The notes under the pieces were generated by a model, which saw nothing but the letters and a program-made list of their open reading frames with translations, was not told the origin of the DNA and ran no database searches. Below, piece by piece: positions 47,001 to 58,835 of a stretch of DNA of 64,000 bases. How positions within the stretch are numbered: the stretch's first letter is position 1; each line of letters begins with the position of its first letter. The translations under genes and the position numbers were made by a program. Origin of the DNA: Duganella flavida (GTDB taxonomy: Bacteria; Pseudomonadota; Gammaproteobacteria; Burkholderiales; Burkholderiaceae_D); NCBI RefSeq assembly GCF_009857445.1, contig NZ_WWCN01000005.1:1-64000 (forward strand). The letters are read 5' to 3'.

Positions 47001-48821
47001 GCAGATGCCCAGCTCGTACGATTTGAACTTGCCGCCGGTGTGCTGGCTGATATTGCGCAGACGCTCCATGTCGTCGAAGCCCAGGATAGGCTGCGACACT
47101 TCGAGACGCATTGGCGGGTTGACGTTGTTGGTGTCCAGCAGGTTAGGCTTAGGACCGATGAACGATACCAGCGACATCACCATCGCTTCGCGGATCGGGT
47201 CGATCGGCGGGTTGGTCACCTGCGCGAACAACTGCTTGAAGTAGCTGTACAGCGGCTTCAGCTTGTTGGACATGACGGCCAGCGGCGAGTCGTTACCCAT
47301 CGAGCCGGTAGCTTCTTCGCCCGAGGCAGCCATCGGCGCCATCAAGAATTTCAGGTCTTCCTGGGTGTAGCCGAAAGCTTGCTGACGGTCCAGCAGCGAT
47401 GGCACGGCTTTTTCGCCGGCGGCAGGCTTGTCCTTGGCACGGTTGTGCGCCAGCTGGCTTTCGCTCAGCTTGATTTCGTTCAGCTTGATGCGCACCGCGT
47501 TAATCCATGCCTTGTATGGCTTGGCGTTGGCGTAGGTGTCTTTCAGCTCTTTGTCGTCGATGATGCGGCCGGCTTCCAGATCGATCAGGAACATCTTGCC
47601 TGGCTGCAGACGCCATTTCTGGATGATTTTCGATTCCGGAATCGGCAGCACGCCAGATTCCGACGCCATCACCACCAGGTCGTCGTCGGTGACGATATAA
47701 CGCGCAGGCCGCAAACCGTTCCTGTCCAGCGTACCGCCGATGTAGCGGCCGTCGGTGAAGGCCAGGGCGGCAGGGCCGTCCCACGGTTCCATCATGGCTG
47801 CGTGGTACTCGTAGAAGGCGCGGCGGTTGTCGTCCATCGTGCCGTGGTTTTCCCAGGCTTCCGGCACCATCATCATCATCGCCTGGGCGATTGGGTAGCC
47901 TGCCATCAGCAGCAGTTCCAGCGCGTTGTCGAAGCAGGCGGTGTCCGACTGGCCTTCGTAGATCAGCGGGAACAGCTTTTGCAGGTCTTCGCCCAGCACG
48001 GCCGATTTCATCACGCCTTCGCGGGCGCGCATCCAGTTGAAGTTGCCGCGCACGGTGTTGATCTCGCCGTTGTGCGCCAGCAGGCGGTACGGGTGGGCCA
48101 GCGGCCATTCCGGGAAGGTGTTGGTCGAGAAGCGTTGGTGCACCAGCGCCAGCGCCGACACGCAGCGCGCGTCTTGCAGGTCTTTGTAGTACACGCCAAC
48201 CTGGTCCGCCAGCAGCAGGCCTTTGTAGACGATGGTACGGGCCGACAGCGAGGCCACGAAGAATTCTTTGCCGTGGATCAGTTTCAGCGCCTGGATGGCG
48301 TGGCCCGACGATTTGCGGATCACGTACAGCTTACGTTCCAGCGCGTCGGTCACCATGATGTCGGCGCCACGGCCGATGAAGATCTGGCGGATGACTGGTT
48401 CTTTGGCGCGCACGGTCGGCGACATCGGCATGTCGAGGTCGACCGGCACATTGCGCCAGCCCAGCACGATCTGGCCTTCGGCGCGCACGGCGCGCTCGAT
48501 TTCCTGTTCGCAGGCGATGCGCGATGCGTTTTCTTTCGGCAGGAACACCATGCCGACGCCGTATTCGCCTGGCGGCGGCAGTTCCACGCCTTGCTTGGCC
48601 ATTTCGTCACGGTAGTACTGGTCCGGGATCTGGATCAGGATACCAGCGCCATCACCCATCAACGGGTCGGCACCTACCGCACCCCGGTGATCGAGGTTCT
48701 TCAAGATCAGCAGACCCTGTTCCACAATCGAGTGACTCTTGTTGCCCTTGATGTGGGCGACGAAACCGACGCCGCAGGCATCGTGTTCATTGGAAGGATC
48801 GTAAAGACCTTGGGCTTTCAT
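44097..48821 (-). CDS. gltB: Glutamate synthase large subunit GltB
   Basis: 1574 residues. A 15-residue propeptide precedes the catalytic Cys ([16 protein letters not shown]16) of the class II glutaminase domain; then [18 protein letters not shown], the FMN/synthase region [53 protein letters not shown], the 3Fe-4S Cys block [21 protein letters not shown], and the C-terminal beta-helix [13 protein letters not shown] good ribosome-binding site (GGAG, eight bases) precedes the ATG. Together with GltD it is the main ammonia-assimilation route with glutamine synthetase. Confidence 0.97.
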   Translation of the reverse strand: MKAQGLYDPSNEHDACGVGFVAHIKGNKSHSIVEQGLLILKNLDHRGAVGADPLMGDGAGILIQIPDQYYRDEMAKQGVELPPPGEYGVGMVFLPKENASRIACEQEIERAVRAEGQIVLGWRNVPVDLDMPMSPTVRAKEPVIRQIFIGRGADIMVTDALERKLYVIRKSSGHAIQALKLIHGKEFFVASLSARTIVYKGLLLADQVGVYYKDLQDARCVSALALVHQRFSTNTFPEWPLAHPYRLLAHNGEINTVRGNFNWMRAREGVMKSAVLGEDLQKLFPLIYEGQSDTACFDNALELLLMAGYPIAQAMMMMVPEAWENHGTMDDNRRAFYEYHAAMMEPWDGPAALAFTDGRYIGGTLDRNGLRPARYIVTDDDLVVMASESGVLPIPESKIIQKWRLQPGKMFLIDLEAGRIIDDKELKDTYANAKPYKAWINAVRIKLNEIKLSESQLAHNRAKDKPAAGEKAVPSLLDRQQAFGYTQEDLKFLMAPMAASGEEATGSMGNDSPLAVMSNKLKPLYSYFKQLFAQVTNPPIDPIREAMVMSLVSFIGPKPNLLDTNNVNPPMRLEVSQPILGFDDMERLRNISQHTGGKFKSYELGICYPLAWGKEGVEACLASLCAEAVDAVKSGHNILIVSDRSIGPDRVAIPALLATSTIHQHLVSKGLRASTGLVVETGSARETHHFALLAGYGAEGIHPYLAMETLVEMAAGMPGDLSAEKAIYNFTKAIGKGLMKVMSKMGISTYMSYCGAQIFEAIGLNKSLVDKYFKGTASNVEGIGVFEVAEEALRLHNLAFGNDPVLANHLDAGGEYAFRVRGEDHLWTPDAIAKLQHSTRSNNFSSYKEYAQIINDQSKRHLTLRGLFEFKIDPTKAIPLDEVEPAKEIVKRFATGAMSMGSISTEAHATLAVAMNRIGGKSNTGEGGEDPSRYTMELKGIKIKQGETMASVMGKEQMVVDIPLQEGDSLRSRIKQVASGRFGVTAAYLNSADQIQIKMAQGAKPGEGGQLPGHKVSEYIATLRFSVPGVGLISPPPHHDIYSIEDLAQLIHDLKNANPRASISVKLVSEVGIGTVAAGVTKAKADHVVVAGHDGGTGASPLSSVKHAGTPWELGLAETQQTLVLNGLRSRIRVQADGQMRTGRDVVIAALLGADEIGFATAPLVVEGCIMMRKCHLNTCPVGVATQDPVLRAKFSGKPEYVVNYFFFVAEEARQLMAQLGIRTYDELIGRVDLLDKSKAISHWKAKGLDFSNIFYQPEVPNGDSVYHTMEQDHGLDKALDHKLIAQAKAALEKGERVSFISPVKNLNRTVGTMLSGEVAKRYGHAGLPDDTIHIQLQGTAGQSACAFLAHGITIDLVGEGNDYVGKGLSGGRIIVRPNTEFRGWAVNNIIIGNTVLYGAISGEAFFNGVAGERFAVRNSGATTIVEGTGDHGCEYMTGGTVVVLGNTGRNFAAGMSGGIAYVYDPDGDFESRCNTSMVSLEPVLTTKEQEAQSATWHIQHKDIGRESDEVILKRLIERHFKHTGSTRARLLLDNWAESRGKFVKVFPSEYKRALAEMAEDVANEAASVQPIAA

Positions 48822-48957
48822 GGCTAAACTCCGGACTAATTGGCTCGAAGGCCAAGATTAGTGCAATGCAGCGTAAACCTCAACAAGAACAATTAGGGTC
48901 GGAGTCGAATTAAATTTTCCTCAGAAGCTTATTTTTTTAATTGGGGACAGAGTAAAT

Positions 48958-49045
48958 CCGGGGTCAGGTCCTCCATTTCTACACGAGCTCGGCCATAACT
49001 GCCGTAATGGCCGAGCTCGTGTAGAAATGGAGGACCTGACCCCGG
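48958..49045. repeat. Perfect 39-bp palindrome beside the RAYT gene
   Basis: Arms 48958-48996 and 49007-49045 are exact reverse complements, separated by a 10-bp loop. The right arm ends one base before the stop codon of the transposase gene. It is far longer than typical REP stems; it may be the transposase recognition structure, a pair of inverted REPs, or a terminator for both sides. Confidence 0.92.
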
Positions 49046-49046
49046 G

Positions 49047-49739
49047 TTATAACTTTATTTTGAATGGCCGGCCGCGTTTTGCCGGTAAAACCTGGCGTTT
49101 TACCTTGTTCTGCAGGGCGGTCTGGAACTGTTGCGAGCCCAGCGGCCAGCCTTTGAGTAGGGATTTGCCGATTAAAGTGATTTCCTCGGCGCTCAACGTC
49201 GGCTGGGAAAGCGCGCTATAGGCCGCTTCACGCTGGAATGGCGTGTTACCCAGCTCCCAAACCTTGGCGTGGTCAGTCACCAACCCGTCCGGGCGGATGC
49301 CGGCGTGGTGACAATAGCTGGACCACGGGTAGTCCTCGGCGCGCGCCACCATGCCGTTGCGTACCGGGTTGAATTCAATGTAACGGCTGCACAACATAAA
49401 GTACGCATCGGCATCGATCAGCGAGGTTTTGTAGCGTCCGTTCCACAAAGTTCCACTGCGGGAATACTTTTGGTTGAAATAGGGCACGTAATAGCGGCCG
49501 ACCCACTGCATCATCTGACCGAGACCAGTGTCGTCGGTCGGCGTAACCAGTAAATGCAGGTGATTTGGCATCAAAACGTAGCAGTGGACCGCCACTTTGT
49601 AGGTTTTGGCGGCGGTGCGCAGCCAGCCGAGAAAGGTCTGATAATCTTCGGCGTCGAGGAAGACGTCCTGGTTGTTGGCGCCGGTCTGAATGACGTGGTG
49701 CGGCTGGTGGGGAACGATTAAGCGGGGCAGGCGTGCCAT
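49047..49739 (-). CDS. REP-associated tyrosine transposase (RAYT, Y1_Tnp)
   Basis: 230 residues of the IS200/IS605-like Y1 family. HUH metal motif in YVLMPNHLHLLVTP (about 55-68), the DNA-binding block LWNGRYKTSLIDADAYFMLCSRYIEFNPVRNGMV carrying the likely catalytic Tyr (RYIEFNPVR), and YPWSSYCHHAG. RAYTs are domesticated transposases that act on REP hairpins and are usually single copy per locus. The flanking inverted motifs and palindrome support this identity. Confidence 0.9.
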   Translation of the reverse strand: MARLPRLIVPHQPHHVIQTGANNQDVFLDAEDYQTFLGWLRTAAKTYKVAVHCYVLMPNHLHLLVTPTDDTGLGQMMQWVGRYYVPYFNQKYSRSGTLWNGRYKTSLIDADAYFMLCSRYIEFNPVRNGMVARAEDYPWSSYCHHAGIRPDGLVTDHAKVWELGNTPFQREAAYSALSQPTLSAEEITLIGKSLLKGWPLGSQQFQTALQNKVKRQVLPAKRGRPFKIKL

Positions 49740-49748
49740 ACAAATAAC

Positions 49749-49783
49749 AAAAAAGGGTAGATCGGAAGCCCGATTCTACCCTT
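49749..49783 (-). terminator. Rho-independent terminator upstream of RAYT
   Basis: On the minus strand a 13-bp stem with one bulged base (arms 49753-49765 and 49770-49783) is followed by six T bases (A-run 49749-49754). It should end transcription arriving from the response regulator gene. Confidence 0.8.
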
Positions 49784-49850
49784 GTTGCTTGACTCTGTCC
49801 CCGATTAAATTCGCAAGACAGAAAATCGCGCTGGCTCTGTCCCTATATAC

Positions 49851-49912
49851 CGTCATTCCCGCGGAAGCGGGAATCCATACTCAGCATAGGTTCCCGCCTG
49901 CGCGGGAACGAC
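49851..49912. repeat. dRS3-like paired hairpin repeat
   Basis: ATTCCCGCGGAAGCGGGAAT (49855-49874) and TTCCCGCCTGCGCGGGAA (49891-49908) are two hairpins. The flanks GTCATTCCCGCG and CGCGGGAACGAC are also inverted to each other with one mismatch. This resembles the dRS3/ATTCCCGC-N-GCGGGAAT repeats known from Neisseria and many betaproteobacteria. It abuts the 3' end of the response regulator gene. Confidence 0.75.
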
Positions 49913-49913
49913 A

Positions 49914-50594
49914 CTACGATAAATTGAAGCTGGCGGACAGGCTGTAGCCCTCGCCGTAGGCGCTGCGCAGCGGCAGATCCTGGCCCAGGCCGGTACGAGC
50001 CTTCTTGCGCAGGCGGTAGACCAGCATGTCGACGCGGCGGCCGGCGTCCGGATCATCGCCGCCGATGCCGGCCACAATCACCTGGCGCGGTACTGGACGA
50101 GTGTTGATCGTCAGCAAGTGCAGGAAGTTGCACTCTTTCTCGGTCAGGGTAATCGCCATGCCCTGCAGCTCCAACTGGCGGGCGCTGACCTTGAGCGTCC
50201 ACTTGCTCGGCGCCGGTATCGTTTCCTGCGGACCAACGCGGCGATCCAGCGCCTCAATGTGCGCCGCCAATTCCGGGAATTTGATAGGCTTGGTCAGGTA
50301 ATGGTCGGCGCCGAGGCGCAAGCCGAGGATGCGGTTGTCGAACGCCACGCGGCCGGTCAGCACCAGCAGGCCGATTTGTGGATACAGCTGGCGCATGCGC
50401 GGGATGACGTTGAAGCCATCTTCGTCCGGCAGTCCAAGGTCCAGCACGACCACGCCAACATTGCCCTGGCTGAGTGCAGACCACATATCGCTGGCGTTAT
50501 TGGTGATGTGTACTTCGTGTTCAAGTTCAGTCAGGAACTCCGCCATTTCTTCGGCGTAGTCGAGATTGTCTTCCACGATGAGTATTTGCGTCAT
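49914..50594 (-). CDS. OmpR-type response regulator
   Basis: 226 residues from the ATG at 50594. Receiver domain with ILIVEDNLDYAEEM, phospho-acceptor Asp52 in VVLDLGLPDEDG and Lys about 102 in YLTKPIKF; C-terminal winged-helix DNA-binding domain (LTEKECNFLHLLTIN ... GRRVDMLVYRLRKKAR ... AYGEGYSL). It is probably phosphorylated by the kinase encoded upstream, 50 bp away. Targets are unknown. Confidence 0.9.
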   Translation of the reverse strand: MTQILIVEDNLDYAEEMAEFLTELEHEVHITNNASDMWSALSQGNVGVVVLDLGLPDEDGFNVIPRMRQLYPQIGLLVLTGRVAFDNRILGLRLGADHYLTKPIKFPELAAHIEALDRRVGPQETIPAPSKWTLKVSARQLELQGMAITLTEKECNFLHLLTINTRPVPRQVIVAGIGGDDPDAGRRVDMLVYRLRKKARTGLGQDLPLRSAYGEGYSLSASFNLS

Positions 50595-50644
50595 TGATGC
50601 GCCATTCGATCGGTTAGTGCGCAAGCGTGCTCAGGCCACTCCTG

Positions 50645-51784
50645 CTATGAGCTTGCGTCCAAGGAATTATCACTGCTGCCTTCCTCTCGCGCAAGGTTTT
50701 TCCCGGCATTGGCCGCCACGGGCAACCAAATCCGAAATTCCGTGCCGCTTTCAGAAACATTCCGTGCGCTCACTGTGCCGCCGTGGACATCCGCGATCGA
50801 GCGTGCCATGTACAGGCCGAGCCCGGATCCAGCCACGCTTGCGGCGTTGCTGCCACGGTAGGCTTTATCGAATACATGCGGCAATTCCGCTTCCGGAATG
50901 CCGGCGCCGTGATCGCGCACCAGGAATTCGACGCCACCTTCCGTGGCAATTCTTCCTACCAATTCTATCGGAATATTCTCGCCTGTGTACTTTATTGCAT
51001 TGTCCAGCAAGATGTCGAGGCACAAACGCATGCCGGACGGGTCGCAGCGCATCCATTGCGGCAAGCCGGTGGTCTGCACCGTAATTTGCTTGCGGCGGCG
51101 CTGGGCCTGTTCAGCCGCGCTTTGCAGCAGCACGGATGGGTTGACTTCATTGGGCTGACGCTCGCGGCCGATACTGGCCATGCGCTCCGGCGACAGGTAT
51201 TCGTCCAGCATGGCCAGCATGCGGTCGACGGCGGTCTGGATCTTGCGGTAGCGCTTGCGCGTGCCTTCGTCATGGTGGGCGCCGGTCATTTCCAGCCGCT
51301 GCACGGCGCCGTCGATGGTCGACAAGGGCGTACGGAATTCGTGCGACAGCATGGAAGCGAACTTTTTCTGCTGCTGCGCCAGCTCACGGCGCGAGCTGAG
51401 ATCGCGCACCACGCCGATCACGGTGGCCGGCACGCCGGCCGCGTCGAGGATCAATGTTGATTCAATTTCCACCGGCACAGCGTGGCCGTCGCGATGGGCC
51501 AGCTCGGTTTCACGCAGCAAGCGACGACGGCTGAGATCGCCCTCGGCGTAGCGCGTGAGCCGCGCCTGCAAATCCTTGAGCAGGCTGGAAGCCAGCGTCT
51601 GCGCCGTTTCCAGCGTGTAGCCGAACTGACGTTCGGCCGCTGGACTCAACCAAGTCAGCGAAAGCGTGGCGCAATCGGCCATCCAGCTGATTTCGCTGCT
51701 GTGTTCGAGCAGCAGCCGGTAGCGGGCTTCGTTGGCTTGGGATTGCTGTAGTGCTGCCTGGAGTTCCGCTATCGATACACTCAT
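50645..51784 (-). CDS. Soluble PAS-domain sensor histidine kinase
   Basis: 379 residues without membrane segments. PAS domain about 15-135 (YRLLLEHSSEISWMADCATLSLTWLSPAAERQFG ... VIGVVRDLSS), HisKA with the phospho-acceptor His in SMLSHEFRTPLSTIDGA, then HATPase_c: DNAIKYTGE, RDHGAGIPEAELPHVFDKAYRG and GSGLGLYMARSIADVHGG. A cytosolic signal is therefore sensed. It lies 3 bp after the SNF2 gene and 50 bp before the regulator, so SNF2, kinase and regulator form one operon. Confidence 0.9.
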   Translation of the reverse strand: MSVSIAELQAALQQSQANEARYRLLLEHSSEISWMADCATLSLTWLSPAAERQFGYTLETAQTLASSLLKDLQARLTRYAEGDLSRRRLLRETELAHRDGHAVPVEIESTLILDAAGVPATVIGVVRDLSSRRELAQQQKKFASMLSHEFRTPLSTIDGAVQRLEMTGAHHDEGTRKRYRKIQTAVDRMLAMLDEYLSPERMASIGRERQPNEVNPSVLLQSAAEQAQRRRKQITVQTTGLPQWMRCDPSGMRLCLDILLDNAIKYTGENIPIELVGRIATEGGVEFLVRDHGAGIPEAELPHVFDKAYRGSNAASVAGSGLGLYMARSIADVHGGTVSARNVSESGTEFRIWLPVAANAGKNLAREEGSSDNSLDASS

Positions 51785-51787
51785 TGA

Positions 51788-54700
51788 TTACTCCACCAAA
51801 GGTGCGAAGATTTGTTGCAGGTCCTCTTGCGTGAGCGCCATTTTCTGCGACTCGCCTTCCGCCAGGATGGACTGCGCCAGATCGGACTTTTTCTGCTGCA
51901 AGACTTGGATCTTTTCTTCCAGCGTGCCCTTAGCGATGAGTTTATACACAAATACCGGTTTGTCCTGCCCGATACGCCAGGCCCGGTCGGTGGCCTGGTT
52001 TTCCGCTGCCGGATTCCACCATGGATCATAGTGAATCACCGTGTCAGCTGCCGTCAGGTTGAGGCCGACGCCGCCGGCTTTCAGCGATATCAGGAAGATA
52101 GGCACTGCGCCTTGCTGGAAGGCCGCCACCTGTGCGCTGCGGTCCTTGGTGTCGCCGGTCAGCAGCGCATACGGGATGTCGCGCGCCTCCAGTTCTTCCT
52201 CGATCAACTCCAGCATGCTGGTGAACTGCGAGAACACCAGGATTTTGCGCTTCTCTTCCAGCAGGTCTTCCACCATCTGCATCAGGTCAGTCAGCTTGGC
52301 CGAACCAGCCGCTTGCTGTTTCTTGGTGGTCGACTTGACCAAGCGCGGATCGCAGCACACCTGGCGCAGCTTGAGCAGCGCTTCCAGGATGACGATCTGA
52401 CTGCGCGCCACGCCCTTGCGGTCGATTTCCTCGCGCACTTTCTGGTCCATGGCGAGACGCACGGTTTCGTACAGGTCGCGCTGGGCGCCGGTCAGTTCGA
52501 CCTTGCGCACCATCTCGGTTTTCGGCGGCAGCTCTTTCGCCACATTGTCCTTGGTCCGGCGCAGCAGGAAAGGCTTGATGCGACGGTTCAGCAATGCGCG
52601 ACGCAGTGGATCATCCGCGCGTTCGATCGGATGACGGAACACGGTGTTGAAGCCCTTCTCGTCGCCAAGCAAGCCCGGCAACAGGAAGTGGAATTGCGAC
52701 CACAGCTCGCCCAAGTGGTTTTCCAGCGGCGTGCCGGACAGGCACAGGCGATGGCGCGCGCGCAGCAGGCCGGCGCTCTGAGCCGCCTTGGAGCGGGTGT
52801 TCTTGATGTAGTGCGATTCGTCGAGAATCACGAGGTGGAAATCGTGCTCGCGCAGTTTTTCCTCGTCGCGCGGCAGCAGGGCGTAGGTGGTCAGCACCAG
52901 GTCGGCTTCGTCGATCTGGTCGAACTGGCCTATGCGGTCCTTGCCTTGCAACAGCAGCACTTTCAGGCCAGGGGCGAAGCGCGCGGCTTCTTCCTGCCAG
53001 TTGCCCATCAGGCTAGTTGGCGCAATCACCAGTGCTGGCGCGGTCAGGCGGCCGGCTTCTTTTTCTACGAGAATATGGGCCAGTGTTTGCACGGTTTTAC
53101 CGAGTCCCATGTCGTCGGCGAGAATGCCGGCGAAGCCGTACTCACGCAGGAACTGCATCCACGACAGGCCATCGGTCTGGTAGTCACGCAGCGTGGCTTG
53201 CAAGCCGGCCGGCGTAGCGACGCGTTTCACCGCGCCGAACTGGTTCAGGCGCGCGCCCATGTCGCGCAGCTCTTCGCCGCCGGTCCAGCGCATTTCCACA
53301 TTGCGGGCCAGCTCGTCGAGGCGCGCCGCGTCCAGCGTGGCCATGCGCAGCGAGGTCTTGATCTTGTCGCTGAAATACAACTCGCCCAAGGTGTTCAAGA
53401 TAGGGCGCACGCGGCCCCATGGGAGGGCGACGCGGGTGCCGTCGGCCAGATTGGCCAGCATCTGGTCTTCCTCGCCGTGGTTGGCGATGACTTTTGGATT
53501 GAAATCATTCGGCGCGTTACGGATCAGCTGCACCAGCACCGGCAGCAGCGGTACCCGCTCCTGATTGACCATGATGCCCAGTTCCAGGTTGAACCAGGCG
53601 CGGCCGCCATCGGCCTCGTCTTCTTCCACTTCCGCGTACCAGTCGCCAACTTCCTGCGTGTCGAAACGGTACTTGACGGTTTTTTCGATCTTCCAACCGG
53701 CGTCTTTCAGTGCACTGATGCCGTCGCGCGCAAAGCGCAGCCATTCAGCCTGGGTCGGCAACAGCAAGCCGCCTTTGACGGCGCTCAGCGGCAGCGTGCT
53801 CGGCGCCAGGAAGTGGCGCTCGGTTAGTGTGGCCAATGCGTCGTCTTCAGCGCCGATGTCGCGCTGGATGATCTCGGTAACGTCACCCTTCTGACGCACC
53901 ACGCGCTGCGACGGGTCGAACGACACGCGCTCGCCGTCGTAATCGAAGGACAGCACGGCAAAATCGTTCCAGCGTTGCAGGGAGCCGTCGGCCAGCATGG
54001 CAGCATCCAGCGTCAGCACCGGGCGCGGCTTGACGTCGTCGCGGATGCGCTGCGGCAGCGGTTGCGGCAGCGGCATCAGGCCTTGCAGGCCATGCGCCAG
54101 CAACAGCTGCGAGACGCGCATCTTGTCGTTGTTGGTCAGCAGCGGCGCTTGCGCTACCAGTGCTTGCAGGTCCGCCAACGGGATTTGCGTGCCGCCCTGA
54201 TTCAATTGCAGCACGCCGCACGACAGGTTATCGATGTACCACGGCGGATCGGTCGGCAACATGTAATCGACCTGGTCAGCGCCGATGTGCTTGGCGCCTG
54301 GCGGCGGTGCGACCTGCCAGCCCAGACGCAAGCCCTTGCCCTCTTCGCGCCATGCCAGGTTGGCTTCGCGCAGTACGCCGCCTTTCAGCGGATAGACCAG
54401 CCCGTTGCCGACGTCGGCCCAGGAGTTTGCCCACAACAATTTGTCCTGCTCGGCCAGCATATTCAGCAGCGCCGCGCCGATCTTGCCACGCGGTTCGGTG
54501 GCCGAGCCGGTCTGGGAATTCTGGCCACTGCGCATAGCGACGAAGAAGCGGATCAGGTCTTCGTCGGCTTGCGTCATGAAAGTCGGTGGCGTCGACAGCA
54601 GCGAAAATACCTCGCTGACCGGACTGGCCGCCGCCACATCGCCGTTCGGACGGAGGCGGGCTTTGTACAGGCATAAGGCCACGTGACGGCCGCCGCTGGT

Positions 54701-54925
54701 GGGCGCCATCACATAAATCAGTTTGTATTGGGTTTGCTTGGGGTCATTTTCGACCGGCGGCGGAGTCAACTTGGCTTTGGGGTGCGCGGCTGCATCCACA
54801 CGCTGCAGCCAGGTGGCTACGGCGTACGACAATTGATTCGCAGGCGGCGCTGGGCGTGTTGGAGCCGGTGCTGGAGCAGCAGGGGCGGCAGGGGCGTCGT
54901 CGCGGGTAAGATCCATAGGTCGCAT
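51788..54925 (-). CDS. SNF2-family DNA-dependent ATPase, 1045 aa
   Basis: The N-terminal 560 residues begin with a Pro/Ala-rich stretch ([18 protein letters not shown]) and then contain no motif I recognise except a VNQERVPLLPVL region typical of the bacterial SNF2 N-terminal domain. The motor follows: LRDYQTDGLSWMQFLREYGF (about 577), DDMGLGKTVQT, LDESHYIKN, SGTPLENHLGELW, VLVFSQFTSMLELI, LTGDTKDR, SLKAGGVGLNLTAAD and DRAWRIGQDKPVFVYKL. It is smaller than the 18999 paralogue and not co-linear with it at the N-terminus. A second ATG at 54916 is possible. Confidence 0.9.
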   Translation of the reverse strand: MRPMDLTRDDAPAAPAAPAPAPTRPAPPANQLSYAVATWLQRVDAAAHPKAKLTPPPVENDPKQTQYKLIYVMAPTSGGRHVALCLYKARLRPNGDVAAASPVSEVFSLLSTPPTFMTQADEDLIRFFVAMRSGQNSQTGSATEPRGKIGAALLNMLAEQDKLLWANSWADVGNGLVYPLKGGVLREANLAWREEGKGLRLGWQVAPPPGAKHIGADQVDYMLPTDPPWYIDNLSCGVLQLNQGGTQIPLADLQALVAQAPLLTNNDKMRVSQLLLAHGLQGLMPLPQPLPQRIRDDVKPRPVLTLDAAMLADGSLQRWNDFAVLSFDYDGERVSFDPSQRVVRQKGDVTEIIQRDIGAEDDALATLTERHFLAPSTLPLSAVKGGLLLPTQAEWLRFARDGISALKDAGWKIEKTVKYRFDTQEVGDWYAEVEEDEADGGRAWFNLELGIMVNQERVPLLPVLVQLIRNAPNDFNPKVIANHGEEDQMLANLADGTRVALPWGRVRPILNTLGELYFSDKIKTSLRMATLDAARLDELARNVEMRWTGGEELRDMGARLNQFGAVKRVATPAGLQATLRDYQTDGLSWMQFLREYGFAGILADDMGLGKTVQTLAHILVEKEAGRLTAPALVIAPTSLMGNWQEEAARFAPGLKVLLLQGKDRIGQFDQIDEADLVLTTYALLPRDEEKLREHDFHLVILDESHYIKNTRSKAAQSAGLLRARHRLCLSGTPLENHLGELWSQFHFLLPGLLGDEKGFNTVFRHPIERADDPLRRALLNRRIKPFLLRRTKDNVAKELPPKTEMVRKVELTGAQRDLYETVRLAMDQKVREEIDRKGVARSQIVILEALLKLRQVCCDPRLVKSTTKKQQAAGSAKLTDLMQMVEDLLEEKRKILVFSQFTSMLELIEEELEARDIPYALLTGDTKDRSAQVAAFQQGAVPIFLISLKAGGVGLNLTAADTVIHYDPWWNPAAENQATDRAWRIGQDKPVFVYKLIAKGTLEEKIQVLQQKKSDLAQSILAEGESQKMALTQEDLQQIFAPLVE

Positions 54926-55101
54926 TGTTGGTCAAAGATAGTTCAAAAACAGCAACAGGCAATATTATCCGCCATTGAAGCGTTCGTGTTCATGTAATTC
55001 TTCTAAAACCTGTTCGTCAGCGTGGGCTTCGCCACGTTCGCCGTCCTTTTGAGCGGCCAATGTCGTATTATTCCGGGCTTGTCTGTCTAGGAATCACCAT
55101 C

Positions 55102-57462
<2,361 letters not shown>

Positions 57463-57472
57463 AATAACGAGC

Positions 57473-57499
57473 ACCGGCATTTTCTTATAAAATGCCGGT
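57473..57499 (+). terminator. Stem-loop after tex
   Basis: A perfect 11-bp stem, ACCGGCATTTT (57473-57483) with AAAATGCCGGT (57489-57499), and a five-base loop lies 11 bp past the tex stop. The following bases are only moderately T-rich. Confidence 0.65.
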
Positions 57500-57529
57500 A
57501 TTCCACATCTTATTACCCTAGAGGCAGCT

Positions 57530-57841
57530 ATGAGCGACGTACAAACCTGGATCAAAGAAACCGTGACCAACACCCCAGTGGTGCTGTTCATGAAGGGCAC
57601 CGCCCAGTTCCCACAATGCGGCTTCTCCGGCCGTGCTATCCAGATCCTGAAAGCGTGCGGCGTTGAAAACATTGCCACCGTGAACGTGCTGGAAGATCCG
57701 GAAGTCCGTCAAGGCATCAAGGACTACTCGAACTGGCCAACCATTCCCCAGCTGTACGTCAAAGGTGAATTCATCGGTGGTTCGGACATCATGAACGAGA
57801 TGTTCGAGTCGGGCGAACTGAAAGCCCTGCTGGATGCCTGA
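57530..57841 (+). CDS. grxD: Monothiol glutaredoxin, Grx4 family
   Basis: 103 residues with the CGFS active site (Cys30 in [10 protein letters not shown]), the upstream Lys of [12 protein letters not shown], and [19 protein letters not shown]. It carries and transfers 2Fe-2S clusters, often with BolA proteins such as IbaG (36259-36495 here). The 3' end overlaps ubiX by eight bases. Confidence 0.96.
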   Translation: MSDVQTWIKETVTNTPVVLFMKGTAQFPQCGFSGRAIQILKACGVENIATVNVLEDPEVRQGIKDYSNWPTIPQLYVKGEFIGGSDIMNEMFESGELKALLDA

Positions 57842-58430
57842 TCGGCCACAGCGGATTATCATTGCCATCACCGGCGCCACCGGCGCGGTGTATGGCGTGC
57901 GTCTGCTGCAAGTGTTGCAAAATATCCCGCTCGTCGAGACACATTTAGTGATCTCCGACGCTGCGGTCCTCACCCTGCACCAGGAAACTGGCCTGCAGCG
58001 GCGCGAAGTTGAATCCTATGCCCACGTGGTGCACAAGGTGCGCGATGTTGGCGCCTCGATTGCCAGCGGCTCATTCCAGAGCGACGGCATGATTATCGCC
58101 CCTTGCTCGATGAAAACGCTGGCCTCGGTCGCACACGGCCTGTCGGACAACCTGATCGCGCGCGCGGCCGACGTGGTGCTCAAGGAGCGCCGCCGGCTGG
58201 TGCTGATGGTGCGGGAAACGCCGTTCAATCTCGCGCACCTGCGCAATATGACAGCGGTCACGGAAATGGGCGGCATCATCTTCCCGCCGCTGCCGAGCTT
58301 CTATCACAACCCCCAAACGATTGCGGAAATGGTCGACCACACGGTGGCCCGCGTCATTGATTTATTTGGGATCGAACATGCTCTGGCGCCGCGCTGGGCG
58401 GGCCTGAAGGCTGCTGCGGACTCAGCCTAA
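57834..58430 (+). CDS. ubiX: Flavin prenyltransferase UbiX
   Basis: 198 residues of the flavoprotein fold: [71 protein letters not shown] and [10 protein letters not shown]. It makes prenylated FMN, the cofactor of UbiD decarboxylases in ubiquinone synthesis. The start codon lies inside the end of grxD, which predicts translational coupling. Confidence 0.95.
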   Translation: MPDRPQRIIIAITGATGAVYGVRLLQVLQNIPLVETHLVISDAAVLTLHQETGLQRREVESYAHVVHKVRDVGASIASGSFQSDGMIIAPCSMKTLASVAHGLSDNLIARAADVVLKERRRLVLMVRETPFNLAHLRNMTAVTEMGGIIFPPLPSFYHNPQTIAEMVDHTVARVIDLFGIEHALAPRWAGLKAAADSA

Positions 58431-58434
58431 CAGC

Positions 58435-58605
58435 TTAGCGCTTGTCGTAGTAAGAACTGCTGGCGCGCTTCAATTCACGGGCTTCTTCTACCATGCGACG
58501 CTGGGCGATACGCTTGCGCATCACTTCGGCGTGCTGGGCGGCGCTCATGGGTGGGGCGGTCATCAAATCTTTCAGCTGCGAGGCATTGCTGTAATTGCTT
58601 TTCAT
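58435..58605 (-). CDS. Small basic hypothetical protein, 56 aa
   Basis: From the ATG at 58605 it encodes 56 residues; a TTG at 58632 would add nine. It is helical and highly charged: SAAQHAEVMRKRIAQRRMVEEARELKRASSSYYDKR. No signal peptide or membrane helix is seen. Codon use is like the core genes and the stop is four bases from the convergent ubiX stop, so it is a plausible conserved small gene. No strong ribosome-binding site is visible. Family unknown. Confidence 0.55.
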   Translation of the reverse strand: MKSNYSNASQLKDLMTAPPMSAAQHAEVMRKRIAQRRMVEEARELKRASSSYYDKR

Positions 58606-58703
58606 CAAACGGCTCAAAGCGTGACTCCCCAAGAAGTAGGTTCTGTCCTATTGTGCCTGAAATCCGCTGCGAAACTATGACAATTCGCAAAGATAGTTAA
58701 AAT

Positions 58704-58730
58704 AAAAAGGGCGCTGCTTGTGGCGCGCCC
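58704..58730 (-). terminator. Terminator-like hairpin downstream of the XRE gene
   Basis: On the minus strand GGGCGC-type arms (58709-58714 and 58725-58730) are followed by TTTTTATT (58702-58708). A separate 12-bp palindrome CGTAGTACTACG lies at 58815-58826, just past the regulator stop. Confidence 0.55.
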
Positions 58731-58835
58731 TGGTCCGAACAAAACTTGGCAAAATGTGAACCCAGTTTCACGAATGCACGGTAAGTCCCTGTGCCTGAAC
58801 GGTTAACATCTTTGCGTAGTACTACGTAAAAATAT

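Larger units (their letters stand above)
48936..49809. mobile_element. RAYT unit with inverted end sequences
   Basis: TTTAATTGGGGACAGAGT (48936-48953) and its inverted copy at 49792-49809 (one mismatch) bracket a Y1-type transposase gene, a 39-bp perfect palindrome and a terminator hairpin. A weaker copy of the end motif (GGCTCTGTCCCTA) follows at 49833-49845. This layout matches REP-associated tyrosine transposase loci. It lies between the gltB promoter and the two-component operon. Confidence 0.7.

Noticed and set aside
42504..48827. A 2107-codon open frame on the plus strand, antisense to gltD and gltB and spanning both.
   Set aside because: It mirrors the codon pattern of two essential genes in a GC-rich genome, has His/Gln/Val-rich composition typical of antisense frames, and no ribosome-binding site or domain is seen. 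Only its unusual length is notable.
58815..58826. 12-bp palindrome CGTAGTACTACG as a terminator.
   Set aside because: The stem is six base pairs without a loop in the ideal pairing and no clear U-tract; a regulator-binding site is as likely.
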